Assembly: GCA_002887195.1 (NCBI GenBank) | Contig: PJAB01000504.1 | Coordinates: 1 to 25,052, forward strand | Direction of reading: 5' to 3' | DNA from: Chrysochromulina parva | Taxonomy: Eukaryota > Haptophyta > Prymnesiales > Chrysochromulinaceae | DNA length: 25,052 nt | Made by a program: the position numbers and the translations under genes | Part shown: one piece after another, positions 7,568 to 16,431 of the stretch | Numbering within the stretch: the stretch's first letter is position 1 | How the letters are laid out: every line of letters starts with the position of its first letter | Notes under the pieces: generated by a model | Databases searched by the model: none | Told to the model about the DNA's origin: nothing | What the model saw: the letters and a program-made list of their open reading frames with translations, nothing else

Positions 7568-7831
7568 CTTGGCGGATCGAGCGGAACCTGGCGCGGGCGG
7601 TCGCCTCAGTTGTCGCCTCACCTTCCACGAGCGCTTTGCGGTCTCTGAGCTGCTGCGGACTCTGTTCTTGCGGCCCCGGACGAAATGATTTCAAACTTGC
7701 AAAAAGTTGTTCCAACGTGGAGTTTCGCAGCCTCGTGCGTCACGTCACGTTTCATGAACACGAATTCTCGTCCTTGACTTGATTTGACTTGCATTGACTT
7801 GGAAAAGTGCGCGGGTCACACATTCACGACT
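7568..7831. promoter_or_regulatory. Divergent promoter region with a TTGACTTG repeat
   Basis: 264 bp separate two divergent start codons, so both promoters should lie here. At about 7773-7801 the octamer-like unit TTGACTTG recurs three times with 2-3 nt spacers (TTGACTTGATTTGACTTGCA, then TTGACTTGG) immediately upstream of the phosphoesterase ATG. The repeat could be a binding-site cluster or 5' UTR slippage. Confidence 0.4.
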
Positions 7832-9412
7832 ATGCGATATGGCACACTGACGAGCCTGTTTTCGGCGGCCACCGTCGCACTGATCGGCCTTATCAACGTG
7901 CTTCAGCCCAGCCCTGGAGTGATGGCTGCAGCCGCCACTGGTGTGAGCGATTCCATTTCAACACCGCTCCACGCCATCCGCATCTGGCACCTGACGGACG
8001 TGCACTTCAATCTGTGGCACGACCGCCGTGGCAACGTGCGAGACATGTGCCGTACGGCCGCGGCCGATGCGTCCTTGCACCCGGGCAAGTTTGGTCACTT
8101 CAACTGTGATCCGGACTTTGCGGCCGTCGAACTGGCCGTCGCGCGCATGACGGAGGCTGAGCCGGCACCCGACATGATCCTCTTCGGTGGCGACGTCTTC
8201 GGCCACGTGCCCGCATCGCACGAGAACTCCGCGTCGGTGCGCGAGTCGCATGAGGCGCTCGCACGCGCGCTCCAAAAGTACTTCCCACGTACGCCGGTGC
8301 TGCCGTGCCTGGGCAACCACGACACGATCCCGTACTTCGCGGCGGGCGTGGCCGCGGCGGACGCGCTGGGCGTTATGGCACGGCTGTACGGCAGCGAACT
8401 CGCGCCGTCGCAGCGCAGGAGCCTCGCCTCACGCGGCTACTATGTGCACAAGCACCTCTACAGAGGCGGCGGCAGCGGCGGAAGCGGCGCCGCCGACGAC
8501 GACGATGGTCCTGCGGCGCATCGACGGCTGAGGCTGTGGGTGGTCGTTCTCGAGACAAACGCCCTCTCGATCGCAAGCATGGCGGCGGCCGCACAGGAGC
8601 AGCTCACGTGGTTTGTGGGCGTGCTGCGTGACGCGGCGGCCAAGGGCTCGTCCGTGCTAGTCCTCGGCCACATCGCACCGGGCGCTTCTCACATCGATTG
8701 GGATTCGATGGCCGCGTCGGGCTGGGAAGGTGGCGGATGGACGGCGAGCTCACAGTCGACCTTTTATCGCATCTTGCGCGAGGAGCCAGCCGCCGCACGC
8801 ATCAGCGCGATGCTCTTTGGCCATTTGCACACGGGCTCGATCCGGCTGCTACGCCCGAGCGACGGCGCTGCTCAACACGACGCTGCTCAACACGGCGCTG
8901 CTCAACACGACGCTGGGCCGGCGGTTGGCGATGCCGGCTCCGCACGGCTTCCCGTCATGTATCTGTCGCCGTCCCTCACGCCGCGCAATCCAACACCGCA
9001 CCTGGGCGGGATGCGGCTGTACGTGCTCGCGCCCGCGCCTACACGCCGGGCGCCGCTCGCCCTGCGCGACATCTACGAGCATGCATTCGACCTGGACGCG
9101 AGCAACGCTCGAAAGGCGCCTTTCTGGCGCGTCGTCTCGGTGCGCTTGGCGTATAACTTGAGCAGTCTCTCGTATGGCGCGTGGGAGCGCTGGGCGCACG
9201 CGCTGCGCGAGGATGCGCGCTTCGCGCAGCTGATGAGCGCGCAGCGCTGCGCCGACGAGGTTGAGCCCGAATATGGCAAGTGCAAGGCGAGCGTCGTGTG
9301 CGCCCATCTCGAGCTCGAGCCGGCGCCGTACGCGAAGTGCATCCAAGCAGTGCGCGCCGAGGCTGTGCCCGGCCCCGGGTGGACACAGGCGGTGAAGCGA
9401 CCTGTTGGATGA
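7832..9412 (+). CDS. Secreted acid-sphingomyelinase-like metallophosphoesterase
   Basis: 526 residues from the ATG at 7832 (the frame opens upstream only at a TTG). The first ~30 residues form a hydrophobic signal peptide (TLTSLFSAATVALIGLINVL), so export to the lysosome/vacuole or cell surface is inferred. All dimetal motifs of the calcineurin-like superfamily are present: LTDVHF (D56, H58), GGDVFGH (D121), CLGNHD (N162-D164), LGHIAPG (H280) and FGHLHTG (H331, H333). The order and the FGHFNCD segment after the first motif match the ASM/SMPDL3/PPN1 subgroup, which cleaves phosphodiester or phosphoanhydride bonds in sphingomyelin, nucleotides or polyphosphate; the substrate cannot be told. There is no N-terminal saposin domain. 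C-terminal cysteines (near YGKCKASVVC and AKCIQ) fit the disulfide-linked tail of this family. A glycine/serine/aspartate insert follows HKHLYRG, and three in-frame 15-bp repeats follow the last motif. Confidence 0.9.
   Translation: MRYGTLTSLFSAATVALIGLINVLQPSPGVMAAAATGVSDSISTPLHAIRIWHLTDVHFNLWHDRRGNVRDMCRTAAADASLHPGKFGHFNCDPDFAAVELAVARMTEAEPAPDMILFGGDVFGHVPASHENSASVRESHEALARALQKYFPRTPVLPCLGNHDTIPYFAAGVAAADALGVMARLYGSELAPSQRRSLASRGYYVHKHLYRGGGSGGSGAADDDDGPAAHRRLRLWVVVLETNALSIASMAAAAQEQLTWFVGVLRDAAAKGSSVLVLGHIAPGASHIDWDSMAASGWEGGGWTASSQSTFYRILREEPAAARISAMLFGHLHTGSIRLLRPSDGAAQHDAAQHGAAQHDAGPAVGDAGSARLPVMYLSPSLTPRNPTPHLGGMRLYVLAPAPTRRAPLALRDIYEHAFDLDASNARKAPFWRVVSVRLAYNLSSLSYGAWERWAHALREDARFAQLMSAQRCADEVEPEYGKCKASVVCAHLELEPAPYAKCIQAVRAEAVPGPGWTQAVKRPVG
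8864..8908 (+). repeat. 15-bp in-frame tandem repeat, three copies
   Basis: The unit G(G/A)CGCTGCTCAACAC occurs three times and encodes (G/D)AAQH repeats in a loop of the phosphoesterase after the FGHLHTG motif. The copies differ at one base, which suggests recent slippage. Confidence 0.85.
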
Positions 9413-9535
9413 GGAAGAGGTTTTTGTTCGATCATTCACGGCCAATGTGGTTATTCACACTTCGCATTTCGCGCTCGCCGATCGGAATCGCGGGGTCCAC
9501 ACCTGGAGCATGACCTGGAGGTCGTCCGCGCGCGC

Positions 9536-10207
9536 ATGGCCGATCCGGCACAGCCGCCACGCCGTCTCGCCATTTGCTCTGCCGTTGCCGAGGGCAGCAC
9601 TTCGGTTCGGCTGCTTGCGTCTAGCGGTTTCATAATCCGAGCCGGTCCTCCGGGCAGCGTGGCCGACATCGTCCTCCCAGCCACCCGCGGCGGGTCACTT
9701 GCCTTCGTTCTTCACTCAGGTGCACTGAATACCGCGGGTCTCACTCGCTTGGCGGAGCGCGCGGCGCAGGCGAGTCGCGCGGCGCGGCGGTGCTCGATCC
9801 TCTGGCTGGCCACGGATGACCTCTTCGATGATGACACGATGGAGGCACTCCAGCTGGCAAGTCCGCCAGGCGTAAACGTCATCATCTGTTCATGCCACGA
9901 GGATGCAGTCGAGCACATGCTCGCGTGTTCCCAGCGCATGACCGAGCCATATTGTGGACTCGACGACGAGGCCGAGCAGTGCGCCGCCGACCGCGTGAGC
10001 TCCATGCTCGCAGCTCTGTGGGGTGCTGACCGTCACGCCGTCAACTTCATGCTTGCTGCACGACCGCTCAGTTCACTTGCGCGCGTGACGAGTGAGGACC
10101 AGTGGCAGCAGCTACTCCTCGAGACGGACGGCCTCCTCGATGCCGAGCTCCTCTACACGGCTGTCGACTGGCTGCAGCGCGACCAGGCGCTCCTCTGCGA
10201 CCTCTGA
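9536..10207 (+). CDS. Possible SPO16/ERCC1-like protein with degenerate XPF-type fold and C-terminal helix-hairpin-helix
   Basis: 223 residues from the ATG at 9536, 123 bp after the phosphoesterase stop on the same strand. No strong motif is visible. The middle alternates predicted strands and helices (SLAFVLHSG, RRCSILWLATDD, GVNVIICSCHEDAVEHMLACSQRMTEPY). As I remember animal SPO16 (C1orf146), it has a similar order, including a strand-HED-helix-'KPY' block. The last 55 residues (AVNFMLAARPLSSLARVTSEDQWQQLLLETDGLLDAELLYTAVDWLQRD) read like a tandem helix-hairpin-helix of the XPF/ERCC1 family. SPO16 pairs with SHOC1/Zip2 in the meiotic ZMM crossover machinery and binds branched DNA in the nucleus. 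No catalytic ERKxxxD nuclease motif is seen, as expected for a non-catalytic partner. The assignment rests on memory of the fold and could be wrong; the gene itself is well supported. Confidence 0.5.
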   Translation: MADPAQPPRRLAICSAVAEGSTSVRLLASSGFIIRAGPPGSVADIVLPATRGGSLAFVLHSGALNTAGLTRLAERAAQASRAARRCSILWLATDDLFDDDTMEALQLASPPGVNVIICSCHEDAVEHMLACSQRMTEPYCGLDDEAEQCAADRVSSMLAALWGADRHAVNFMLAARPLSSLARVTSEDQWQQLLLETDGLLDAELLYTAVDWLQRDQALLCDL

Positions 10208-10518
10208 TACACAGGGTGCCCGCAGGCGCTGGTCCGGCGCGGGACGCACGCACGCTCCGCTCAAGGCTCGGGATGACTGTGGCTCTGTGCAGGAGCATGT
10301 CGTGTCACGTGTGAGAAATTGACGAGGGATGCCGATCCGAGCAGTACCTTAAATTACGCACAAAGAACGTGCACACCGAAGACCGTGTACGTATCTCGAC
10401 CACGCCGCACGCGTACAGTTAACGGTAAAGCGTACCGTACTACGCGGTTCACCGTCCGCGCGACAGGCCCCAGTGCAGCAGGACCCGATCTGCTGGTGAA
10501 GCGCTCGCTCACGCTCTT

Positions 10519-10567
10519 CTGTCGCTGCGCTCATCGCTGCGCTCATCGCTGCGCTGTACTGCGCTGT
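10519..10567. repeat. 12-bp TCGCTGCGCTCA tandem repeats
   Basis: The unit TCGCTGCGCTCA is present about two and a half times, then decays into a GTACTGCGCT repeat. It lies in the convergent 3' region. Confidence 0.7.
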
Positions 10568-10618
10568 ACCTCTGCACTCCGTCGCGCTCCGTCTGCCCTG
10601 TCGCTCCTGCGGCTCAAC

Positions 10619-10684
10619 CGCCTGCAGATCAACGCCTGCGGATCAACGCCTGCGGATCAACCGCCTGCGGATCAACACCTGCGG
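10619..10684. repeat. 13-14-bp CGCCTGCGGATCAA tandem repeats
   Basis: About four and a half copies of (C)CGCCTGCGGATCAA with single-base changes end just 4 bp before the helicase stop codon. On the helicase (minus) strand they would form a repeated TTGATCCGCAGGCG segment at the start of its 3' UTR. Confidence 0.8.
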
Positions 10685-10687
10685 CTC

Positions 10688-13600
10688 TCACATGCTGCGA
10701 GGAAGCAGATTCCGCGCCTTGAGCGCGAGCACCTTTCCCACGTGGATGCCAGTCATCACTGCGACGCTGTAGCGCTTCGTCTTGGCGTCGTAGTCGCAGA
10801 TGTAGCCGCCGCAGAGATTGTACTCTGGCTTGGTCACGAGGTCCTGAATCGTCACCAGCGCGCCCTTGTTCTGGTGCGGCGGCGCGCCACTCCGGTACAC
10901 GACCTTGGGCGCCGGCGCGGCACCTCCCAGGTTGGGCTTGACATCGGGCTTGATGTCGGGCTTCACGTCGGGCTGGGTGCTCGACGCGGCGGCCGCGCCT
11001 GCCGGGTCGGCGCTGCCTCTCGCAAGGGCGGCCTTGAGCTTCGTGATGATGGTCTCCTGCTCGATCTGGATGCCGACGATGCGCACCTCCTTGCCGTCCT
11101 GGTCATTGCAGCGCACGCGCACGATGCGCATACGCGAAATCTTGCGAACCTGCGCGCGATCGGAGGCCTGGTGGTACACGTAGCCGACCGCCTGCTGCAT
11201 CTGCTCCCAAAAGGGAAGCACCGCACCGCTCAGCACGAACTTGGACTGGATGCGCAGGCCCACCTTGCAGTCGCCTTTTTCGCGCTTCTCCTTGCAGTTG
11301 GGCCCATGGGCACACACGGTGCGCGCGTCGTCGTACAGGCGCGTCCACGTCTTCCGGAGGAGCTCATGGTCCTCCACCTTCTTGTAGAGGTACGCGATGT
11401 CCTTGAGCGAGGTGTCCTTACCCAGCCCAGTCGAAGGGCGCACCACCTTGAAGATGGGCACCGGGTTGAGTGCAAAGGCCTTGACGGGCCGCTGCAACAG
11501 GATCATGTGGCCGTGCAGTCCCTCCTTTTCGCGGCCGAGGATCGACTTCTCCGACCGGTAGAACCCCTCCGCCTTGCCGAGCGCGCCATCGGGGTTCGCC
11601 GCCTTCTTAGCGTCGACCATTTCCAAGGCGCGCTCATAGGAGATGCCGCGGTCGACGTCAATCCTATGCAGCCAGAGCTCGACGCCCGACGACGGGTCGT
11701 TCGCGAGCGCGTGCGGGTAGCCCGCGGCCACGCTGAGCGACTCGCCGTGGAGATCGACGACGCCCTCGTCAAACTTGTCCTCCTCCTTTGCCTTCTTGAT
11801 CTGCTCGTCCAGCTCAGCCGCAAAGTGCGAGAAGAGCAGGTTCTGCGTGCGGATGGGCAGCCCGAGCAGCCGGTTGAGGAAGGTCTTGACCGTGACCTTG
11901 TCCATGTCCCGCCCATCGGTCACACCGCACTCGATGAGCGCATCCTGCCCGATCTCAAGGTACTCGCGCCACTTGCGCTGCAGGTCGGCGTTGAGGGCAA
12001 GCCCGAGCGTCTCGCGCACGTGCTTCGGCGGCGGCGTCTGCGAGTAGAAATCTGGGCTCTCTGTCAGCTCGAGCACCGTGCGCATCGCCTTGCGCCCGTA
12101 GGACGTATCCACGTCGAAGTTGCTCAAGTCGCTCGCGTCCGCAGCCCGGCGGTCTCCCTTGGTGAGCGCTCCCATGTTCTGCAGCCGCTTGCACAGCATC
12201 GAGGCAAAGCGGCGCTCGCCGCCGGCGGCGGTCATGACGAGGCAGTACTCGGGCCCATGCAGCTGGTTGGAGCGGTGAGTGCGCCCACACTGCTGGATGC
12301 ATTGGTCCGCACTCCACGGCAGCTCGAGTGTGATGTGCACGCGCACGCGCGTGTTGGGCACGCGACGGTCGGCTTGGAGCGAGATGCCCGACGAGGCCGC
12401 CTCCGAGATGATCGCAACGAGCTTCTCGCCGTTCATGAAGGCCTTGCGCTCGGCTAGGTTGACCTTCTCCATTGTCACCTGATGATGGAGGCAATCAGTC
12501 GCACTCAGTGACCATCAGCACCCATCCTTTCGCTCGGCGAGGTTGACCCTCTCCATCGTCACCTTGTGTCCATCCGGGTCGACGAGCCCGTCGTTACGCT
12601 TGGCGTACACGGTCGCGCCGCTCGCGTCGCGCACGAGCCGCCCCTTGCGCCCGGTCATCTCGGCCACCTGATGAGGGAGGCAATCCGGCGCACTCAGTGG
12701 CCATCAGCATGAATCAGTGGCCATCAGTGGCTGGATCGAGTCGTCCTCTCCGTCACATGCTCGGGCCCTCCAAGGGCGTGCAGCAACGAATCGAGCGGGT
12801 TGTCAGGGCACGTGAGCTTGTCGAGCCGCTTGTAGAGCTCGCGCTTGAGCTTGATGAGCTGACGAATCTCGTGCGGGTTCTCGTGCTGGAACGCACTCGG
12901 CGGGGCGGCGTCGTCCTCGTCGTCGTCGAGCGCTTCCATGCTGTCATCCAAGCTGTCGTCCTCATCGTCGTCAGAGGCCGCCGCCTTGCGCCGCTTGGGC
13001 GCCACCTTCTTACCTGCCGCCGCCACCGCCGCCGCCGGTGCCTTCTTGAGTGCGGCCGGCGGCGGCGCCTTGACGGCGCGCTTGCTCTTGGCGGCGGCGC
13101 GATTGCCCTTGGGCCGCGAGTAGTCCGAGTCATCCTCATCAACGTAAGCGTCCTCGCTCTCCGAGTCCGAGTCCGAGGCCGAGGCCGACACGTCCGAGTC
13201 GTTGACGACGACGCGCCGACGCGGCGGCGGCCGCCGGCTCGGCGCTGCCTTGGCCTTGCCCTTGCCCTTGGCGCTGCTGTGCTGCAGGGGCTCGTTCTCG
13301 CCCTCGTCCTCGTCCTCGTCGTCCATCAAATCTGAGCCGTCCTCGTCCTGCACGACGCGCCGCCGTCTCCCTTTGGCTGCCGCGCCCGCCGCACCCGGCG
13401 CCGTGTAGCTCGCATGGAGCTTCCAACGGTCGCCCTTGCTAAGGTCGAGCCACTCCGAGGCGCCGTCGCCAAACTCGAGCTGGTGCAACGAGTTCTTCTT
13501 GACGGCGATCACCTTGCCAGTGCGCCACGCGCCCTTGGCGTTTTCGCGGACGTCGAGCGTCTTATGGAGAAGGCCGGACGGCGCCTGGAACGCGTCGTCG

Positions 13601-16431
13601 TCGTCGTCCGCCATGTCCTCGTCCTCGTCCTCGTCGTCGCTGCCGTCGATCTCAACGAACTTGGAGCGCGCCATCGTCGCCGCGTTACGGCTCAGTCGGC
13701 GGCGGCCGTTGGGCGCCTCGTCCGCATCCCGCGAGCTGCCGGCGCGCGCGCGCACGCCAGCGCCGCCGCTGCTACCGCCGGCGCGCCCTCTCTTCTTGGA
13801 GTCGGGTTGGTCGACGACGACGAGCACCCCAGCCTTGATGGCGAGCTCGTGCACCGAAGGGCCGTTGGATTCGCGGTGCTTCTGCTCGATGCCCTTGAGC
13901 ATCGCGTTCAGGTGCGCCTCCGACATGGCGTTCTGCGACTTGACGCCTGCCAGGTCGAGCACCCTGCGCTTCATCTGCATCGTGAGGTTCATCACCTCGG
14001 CTGGCAGCTTCACCTTGGTCGCCTTCGGCCCCTCGCCCTCGAACTCGTACTCCTCGTCCTCCTCGTCCTCGTCCTCCTCCGCTTCGTCCTCGTCAGAGCC
14101 TGCGATGAAGCCGTCCAGGTCGTCGCCCTCGTCCTCGTCCTCCGAGCGATCCTCGTCGTCGAGCCGCCCGCCGCCGCCGCCGCGCCGCTTCTTGCCCTTG
14201 CGCCGGCCGCGCGCCTGCTCCATTAAGGCAGCATCCTCGTCCTCGGCGTCGCTGAGCTCCTCGTGCTCGTAACGCCCAAGGTAGTCGCCTGTGGGGAACT
14301 TGCTGATGAGCGTGCGCAGCACCTCGCCCAGCCCACTATAGTCCTCGAGGTCCTCGCCGTTCTTCACCGCGTCCGACAGCCGCGCCTCGCCCGTCGACTG
14401 CAGGCCAATGACGACGCACTTGCCCTCCGCAAGCGCGGCCTTTGCGACTTGGCTCACGCGCGGCACCTTGATCGCCATGCAGAGCGCGCGAAAGAAGCGC
14501 TGGTGCGTGCCCCAGAACTGCGACATGACGCGCTTCGCAGGGTGTTTTTCGCGCTCTTTGACGCGCAGCATCTCGAGTGCCGTCGTGAAGCAGCCTTGCA
14601 TGTCAGACCAAAATCTGGCGGCCTCGTCGTACATCTTTTGCTGCGGCTCGGTCAGGTCGATGATGAGCTGACTGTACGACGCGCTCGCGAAGCTCAGCTG
14701 GCGGCTGATGTACATGCCGCGCCGCTTCATGTCGAGCGCCACGAGCTCCATCGCTCCCGTGCCGCCGGCAGAGATCGCCTTCTCGAACTTGGTGAAATCG
14801 GGGAAGCTGGTTTGCGGCCCCCACAGTCCCAGTCGGCTCGTGTACGCGAGGTTGGCGATCGACGCGGCGCCCGTCGCCGAGCAGTACACGACGCGCGCGC
14901 TCGGGCAGAGCTGCTGCAACTCCTCGACGGCCTTGGCCATCTTCGTGCTCTTGCCCTTCGTGCCCTTGCCCCTGCCTGCCACCGGCCGGCCCGCAGCGAG
15001 GTCCGCGGCCGCCTTCTCGGCCTTCTCGTCCGCCTCGGGGTGAAGGTTCTTGGCCTTGTGCGCCTCGTCGAAAAGGATGCAGCCCTGGGCGCCGTTGCCG
15101 CCCAGCCACTCGACGATCATCTGCGTGCGCTTCTTATTGCCCGACGCGCCGAGCAGCGCCGAGTATGTGGCGAAGAGCACACCCTCGGTGAACTTGAGAC
15201 CGTCGACCTTTTGTGCCTCGAGCCTGGAGGCGTAGGAGGTCTTGGTGATGTTGATGATGCGTACGTCGGTCGCGCCAATGTCGCGCAGGTCGCGCTCCGC
15301 ATCGACGCACAGGTCGGCCGAGACCGAGACCCACAGGTGACGCTTGATGCCGCGCGCCCAGTTATCGAGCACGATGCCCGCGAGCTGGCGCCCCTTGCCA
15401 AGGCCCACTCCGTCGCCCAAGAAGAAGCCGGCGCGGTTGCCGTTGGGCAGGCGCAGCTCGTGCCGCATCGCCGCGTACGCGACCGTCTCGAGCTGCGCCT
15501 TCGAGAGAGAGCCGCCGTATGGGTTGGCTGCGCTCGAGGGCTCGTGGATGCGCTTCAGTGGCGCCGAGAAGGTGTGCTTGATCTTGGGCAGCTCGGCAAA
15601 GGAGAGGGAGGTGGTCTCGACGATCGGGTCAGGGTGCGGCTGCCCGCCCACCAGGTGGCGCGGCTGGTACTCCGAGAAGAGCTCCTCGTTCTCTTCGTCC
15701 TTTTGGTCCGTCTCCTGCTGGTCCTGCTGCTGGTCATCTGCCGACGTGGACGCGGCCGACCCATCGGCGGCGGCGACGGCGGCGGCGAAACGCGCAGCCA
15801 CATCGGCGGCCGGTACGGTGGACACCTTGGAGGCCTGCGCCTTCTGCTTGAGCTTGAGCCGCTCCGTCGCCCACGGCGGCGTGCCGTCGCAGACGCAGTG
15901 CGCGCTCCAGTCTTTGCACTTGTTCCACACGTCGTCGCAGAGCCAGCAATAGCACTTATCGCACGCGACCTTGCACTTGTCCGGCATGGGCTGGGCGGGA
16001 AATTTGTGGACCAGGCAGTCGAAGCGCGCGTGGGGCATATCGCGCATTGCCTGCGAGCCGGCGGACGCGTGTGACGGCGAGTCGGCGCGGTGAGCAGGGC
16101 GCAGGTTGTGTCAGAGCGGTGACTGCACGGGTCAATTAGGAAGCGAGGGATTGGCGCGTACGTCAACTCCCGTGGCACCCACGAGCTCGACGTCTTCATC
16201 AGCTGCGGTCGAGGATTCCATCGTCGCCGTCGGCGTCCCTCGGCTTCCCTCGAACGCACGGGCGCGGGCGCTTTCCGGCGCGAACCCCGCCTTCCGGATT
16301 AGAAACATATCGTCTTCCCACAGCCCCGTGCAGCCCGATGTCGCAGATGTGCTTGACAATCCATGGAATTGTCGAGCCACATCTCTGGATTGGGACGCCG
16401 CCGACGCGACCGAGGGCGGCACCGTTTCCAT
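10688..16431 (-). CDS. Strawberry-notch (SBNO) family DExH helicase with cysteine-rich N-terminus and Tudor-like insert, four exons
   Basis: Inferred exons: 16431-16162, 16050-12757, 12667-12563, 12478-10688, all phase 0, total 1819 residues. SBNO proteins are nuclear SF2 helicase-like transcriptional coregulators. The first exon ends DEDVELVGATGVD and joins AMRDMPHARFDC, leading into a Cys/His-rich zinc motif (CYCWLCD...C..W..HC) seen in plant and algal nuclear proteins. In exon 2, numbering from its ATG at 16047, lobe 1 has Walker A GDGVGLGKGR (K218), DEAH at 327-330 instead of the DECH I recall for the family, SATG at 390-393 and RRGMYISRQLSF. A long acidic/basic linker (about 595-1055) contains a Tudor/SH3-like segment at 823-880. 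Exon 3 supplies VAEMTGRKGR. Exon 4 has SEAASSGISLQADRR, LPWSADQCIQQCGRTHRSNQ (motif VI), GGERRFAS and the SBNO C-terminal domain. It ends in a small beta-barrel-like unit (NLCGGYICDYD...LALKARNL). The true start may instead be the ATG at 16221. Confidence 0.88.
10934..10975 (-). repeat. 12-bp in-frame repeat encoding (D-V/I-K-P)n
   Basis: Three and a half copies of GGGCTT(G/C)A(C/T)(A/G)TC encode PDVKPDIKPDVKP in a disordered linker before the C-terminal barrel of the helicase. Confidence 0.8.
12479..12562 (-). other. SBNO intron 3 (84 nt) starting with a copy of the next exon
   Basis: Donor AAG|GTGACG at 12562 and acceptor CATCAG| ending at 12479. Removing it joins DPDGHK to VTMEKVNLAERK and restores the family sequence. 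The first 37 nt of the intron match the first 37 nt of the next exon at 33 positions; three of the four differences are synonymous and the fourth is Lys/Arg. The last 42 nt match the preceding intron at 38 positions. An in-frame TGA prevents read-through. Confidence 0.9.
12668..12756 (-). other. SBNO intron 2 (89 nt) related to intron 3
   Basis: Donor GAGCAT|GTGACG at 12756 and acceptor CATCAG| ending at 12668. Splicing joins LLHALGGPEH to VAEMTGRKGR, a conserved SBNO junction. The intron start would read VTERTTR and the next exon VAEMTGR, so the 5' end again resembles the downstream exon, more weakly (about 13 of 21 nt). A 13-nt unit TGATGGCCACTGA is repeated inside, 20 nt apart. Confidence 0.88.
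16051..16161 (-). other. Proposed SBNO intron 1 (111 nt)
   Basis: Donor GTTGAC|GTACGC at 16161; pyrimidine-rich sequence; acceptor GGCTCGCAG| ending at 16051; a branch-like CTAATTGAC lies about 22 nt into the intron. Splicing joins DVELVGATGVD to AMRDMPHARFDC in phase 0. Without it the upstream frame meets a TGA. Support comes from the resulting motif resembling plant/algal proteins with VVGxxG..ALRDxPHxR before CYCYVCD, recalled rather than searched. Confidence 0.6.

Larger units (their letters stand above)
10208..10687. other. Convergent intergenic region rich in short tandem repeats
   Basis: 480 bp between two convergent stops. No gene is recognised; a plus-strand frame here merely runs on into the antisense of the helicase. 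Two repeat tracts, at about 10519-10567 and 10619-10684, sit immediately beyond the helicase stop, so they would lie in its 3' UTR. Confidence 0.55.

Noticed and set aside
7568..7715. Extending the small minus-strand protein upstream in an overlapping 158-codon frame
   Set aside because: That frame is a shifted shadow (Gly/Arg-rich) of the MGCxC protein; the acylation start and repeat pattern belong to the other frame.
10319..12457. 712-codon open frame on the plus strand opposite the helicase
   Set aside because: It mirrors the helicase C-terminal exon in antisense. Its translation is arginine/leucine/histidine-rich with no motif, while the minus strand carries the full SBNO motif set. GC-rich codon bias creates such shadows.
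13414..14226. Plus-strand frames opposite the helicase linker
   Set aside because: Their Val/Leu- or Ser-rich runs are the reverse complement of the acidic Asp/Glu codons of the real protein.
12724..16047. Reading the helicase as two separate genes (12724-16047 and 10688-12478)
   Set aside because: The two parts are lobe 1 and lobe 2 of one SBNO helicase. A 105-nt exon at 12563-12667 with canonical splice sites links them and restores a conserved stretch.
14263..16074. 603-codon plus-strand frame opposite helicase lobe 1
   Set aside because: It is the antisense shadow of the Walker A/DEAH region; no domain is visible and its composition follows the complementary codons.
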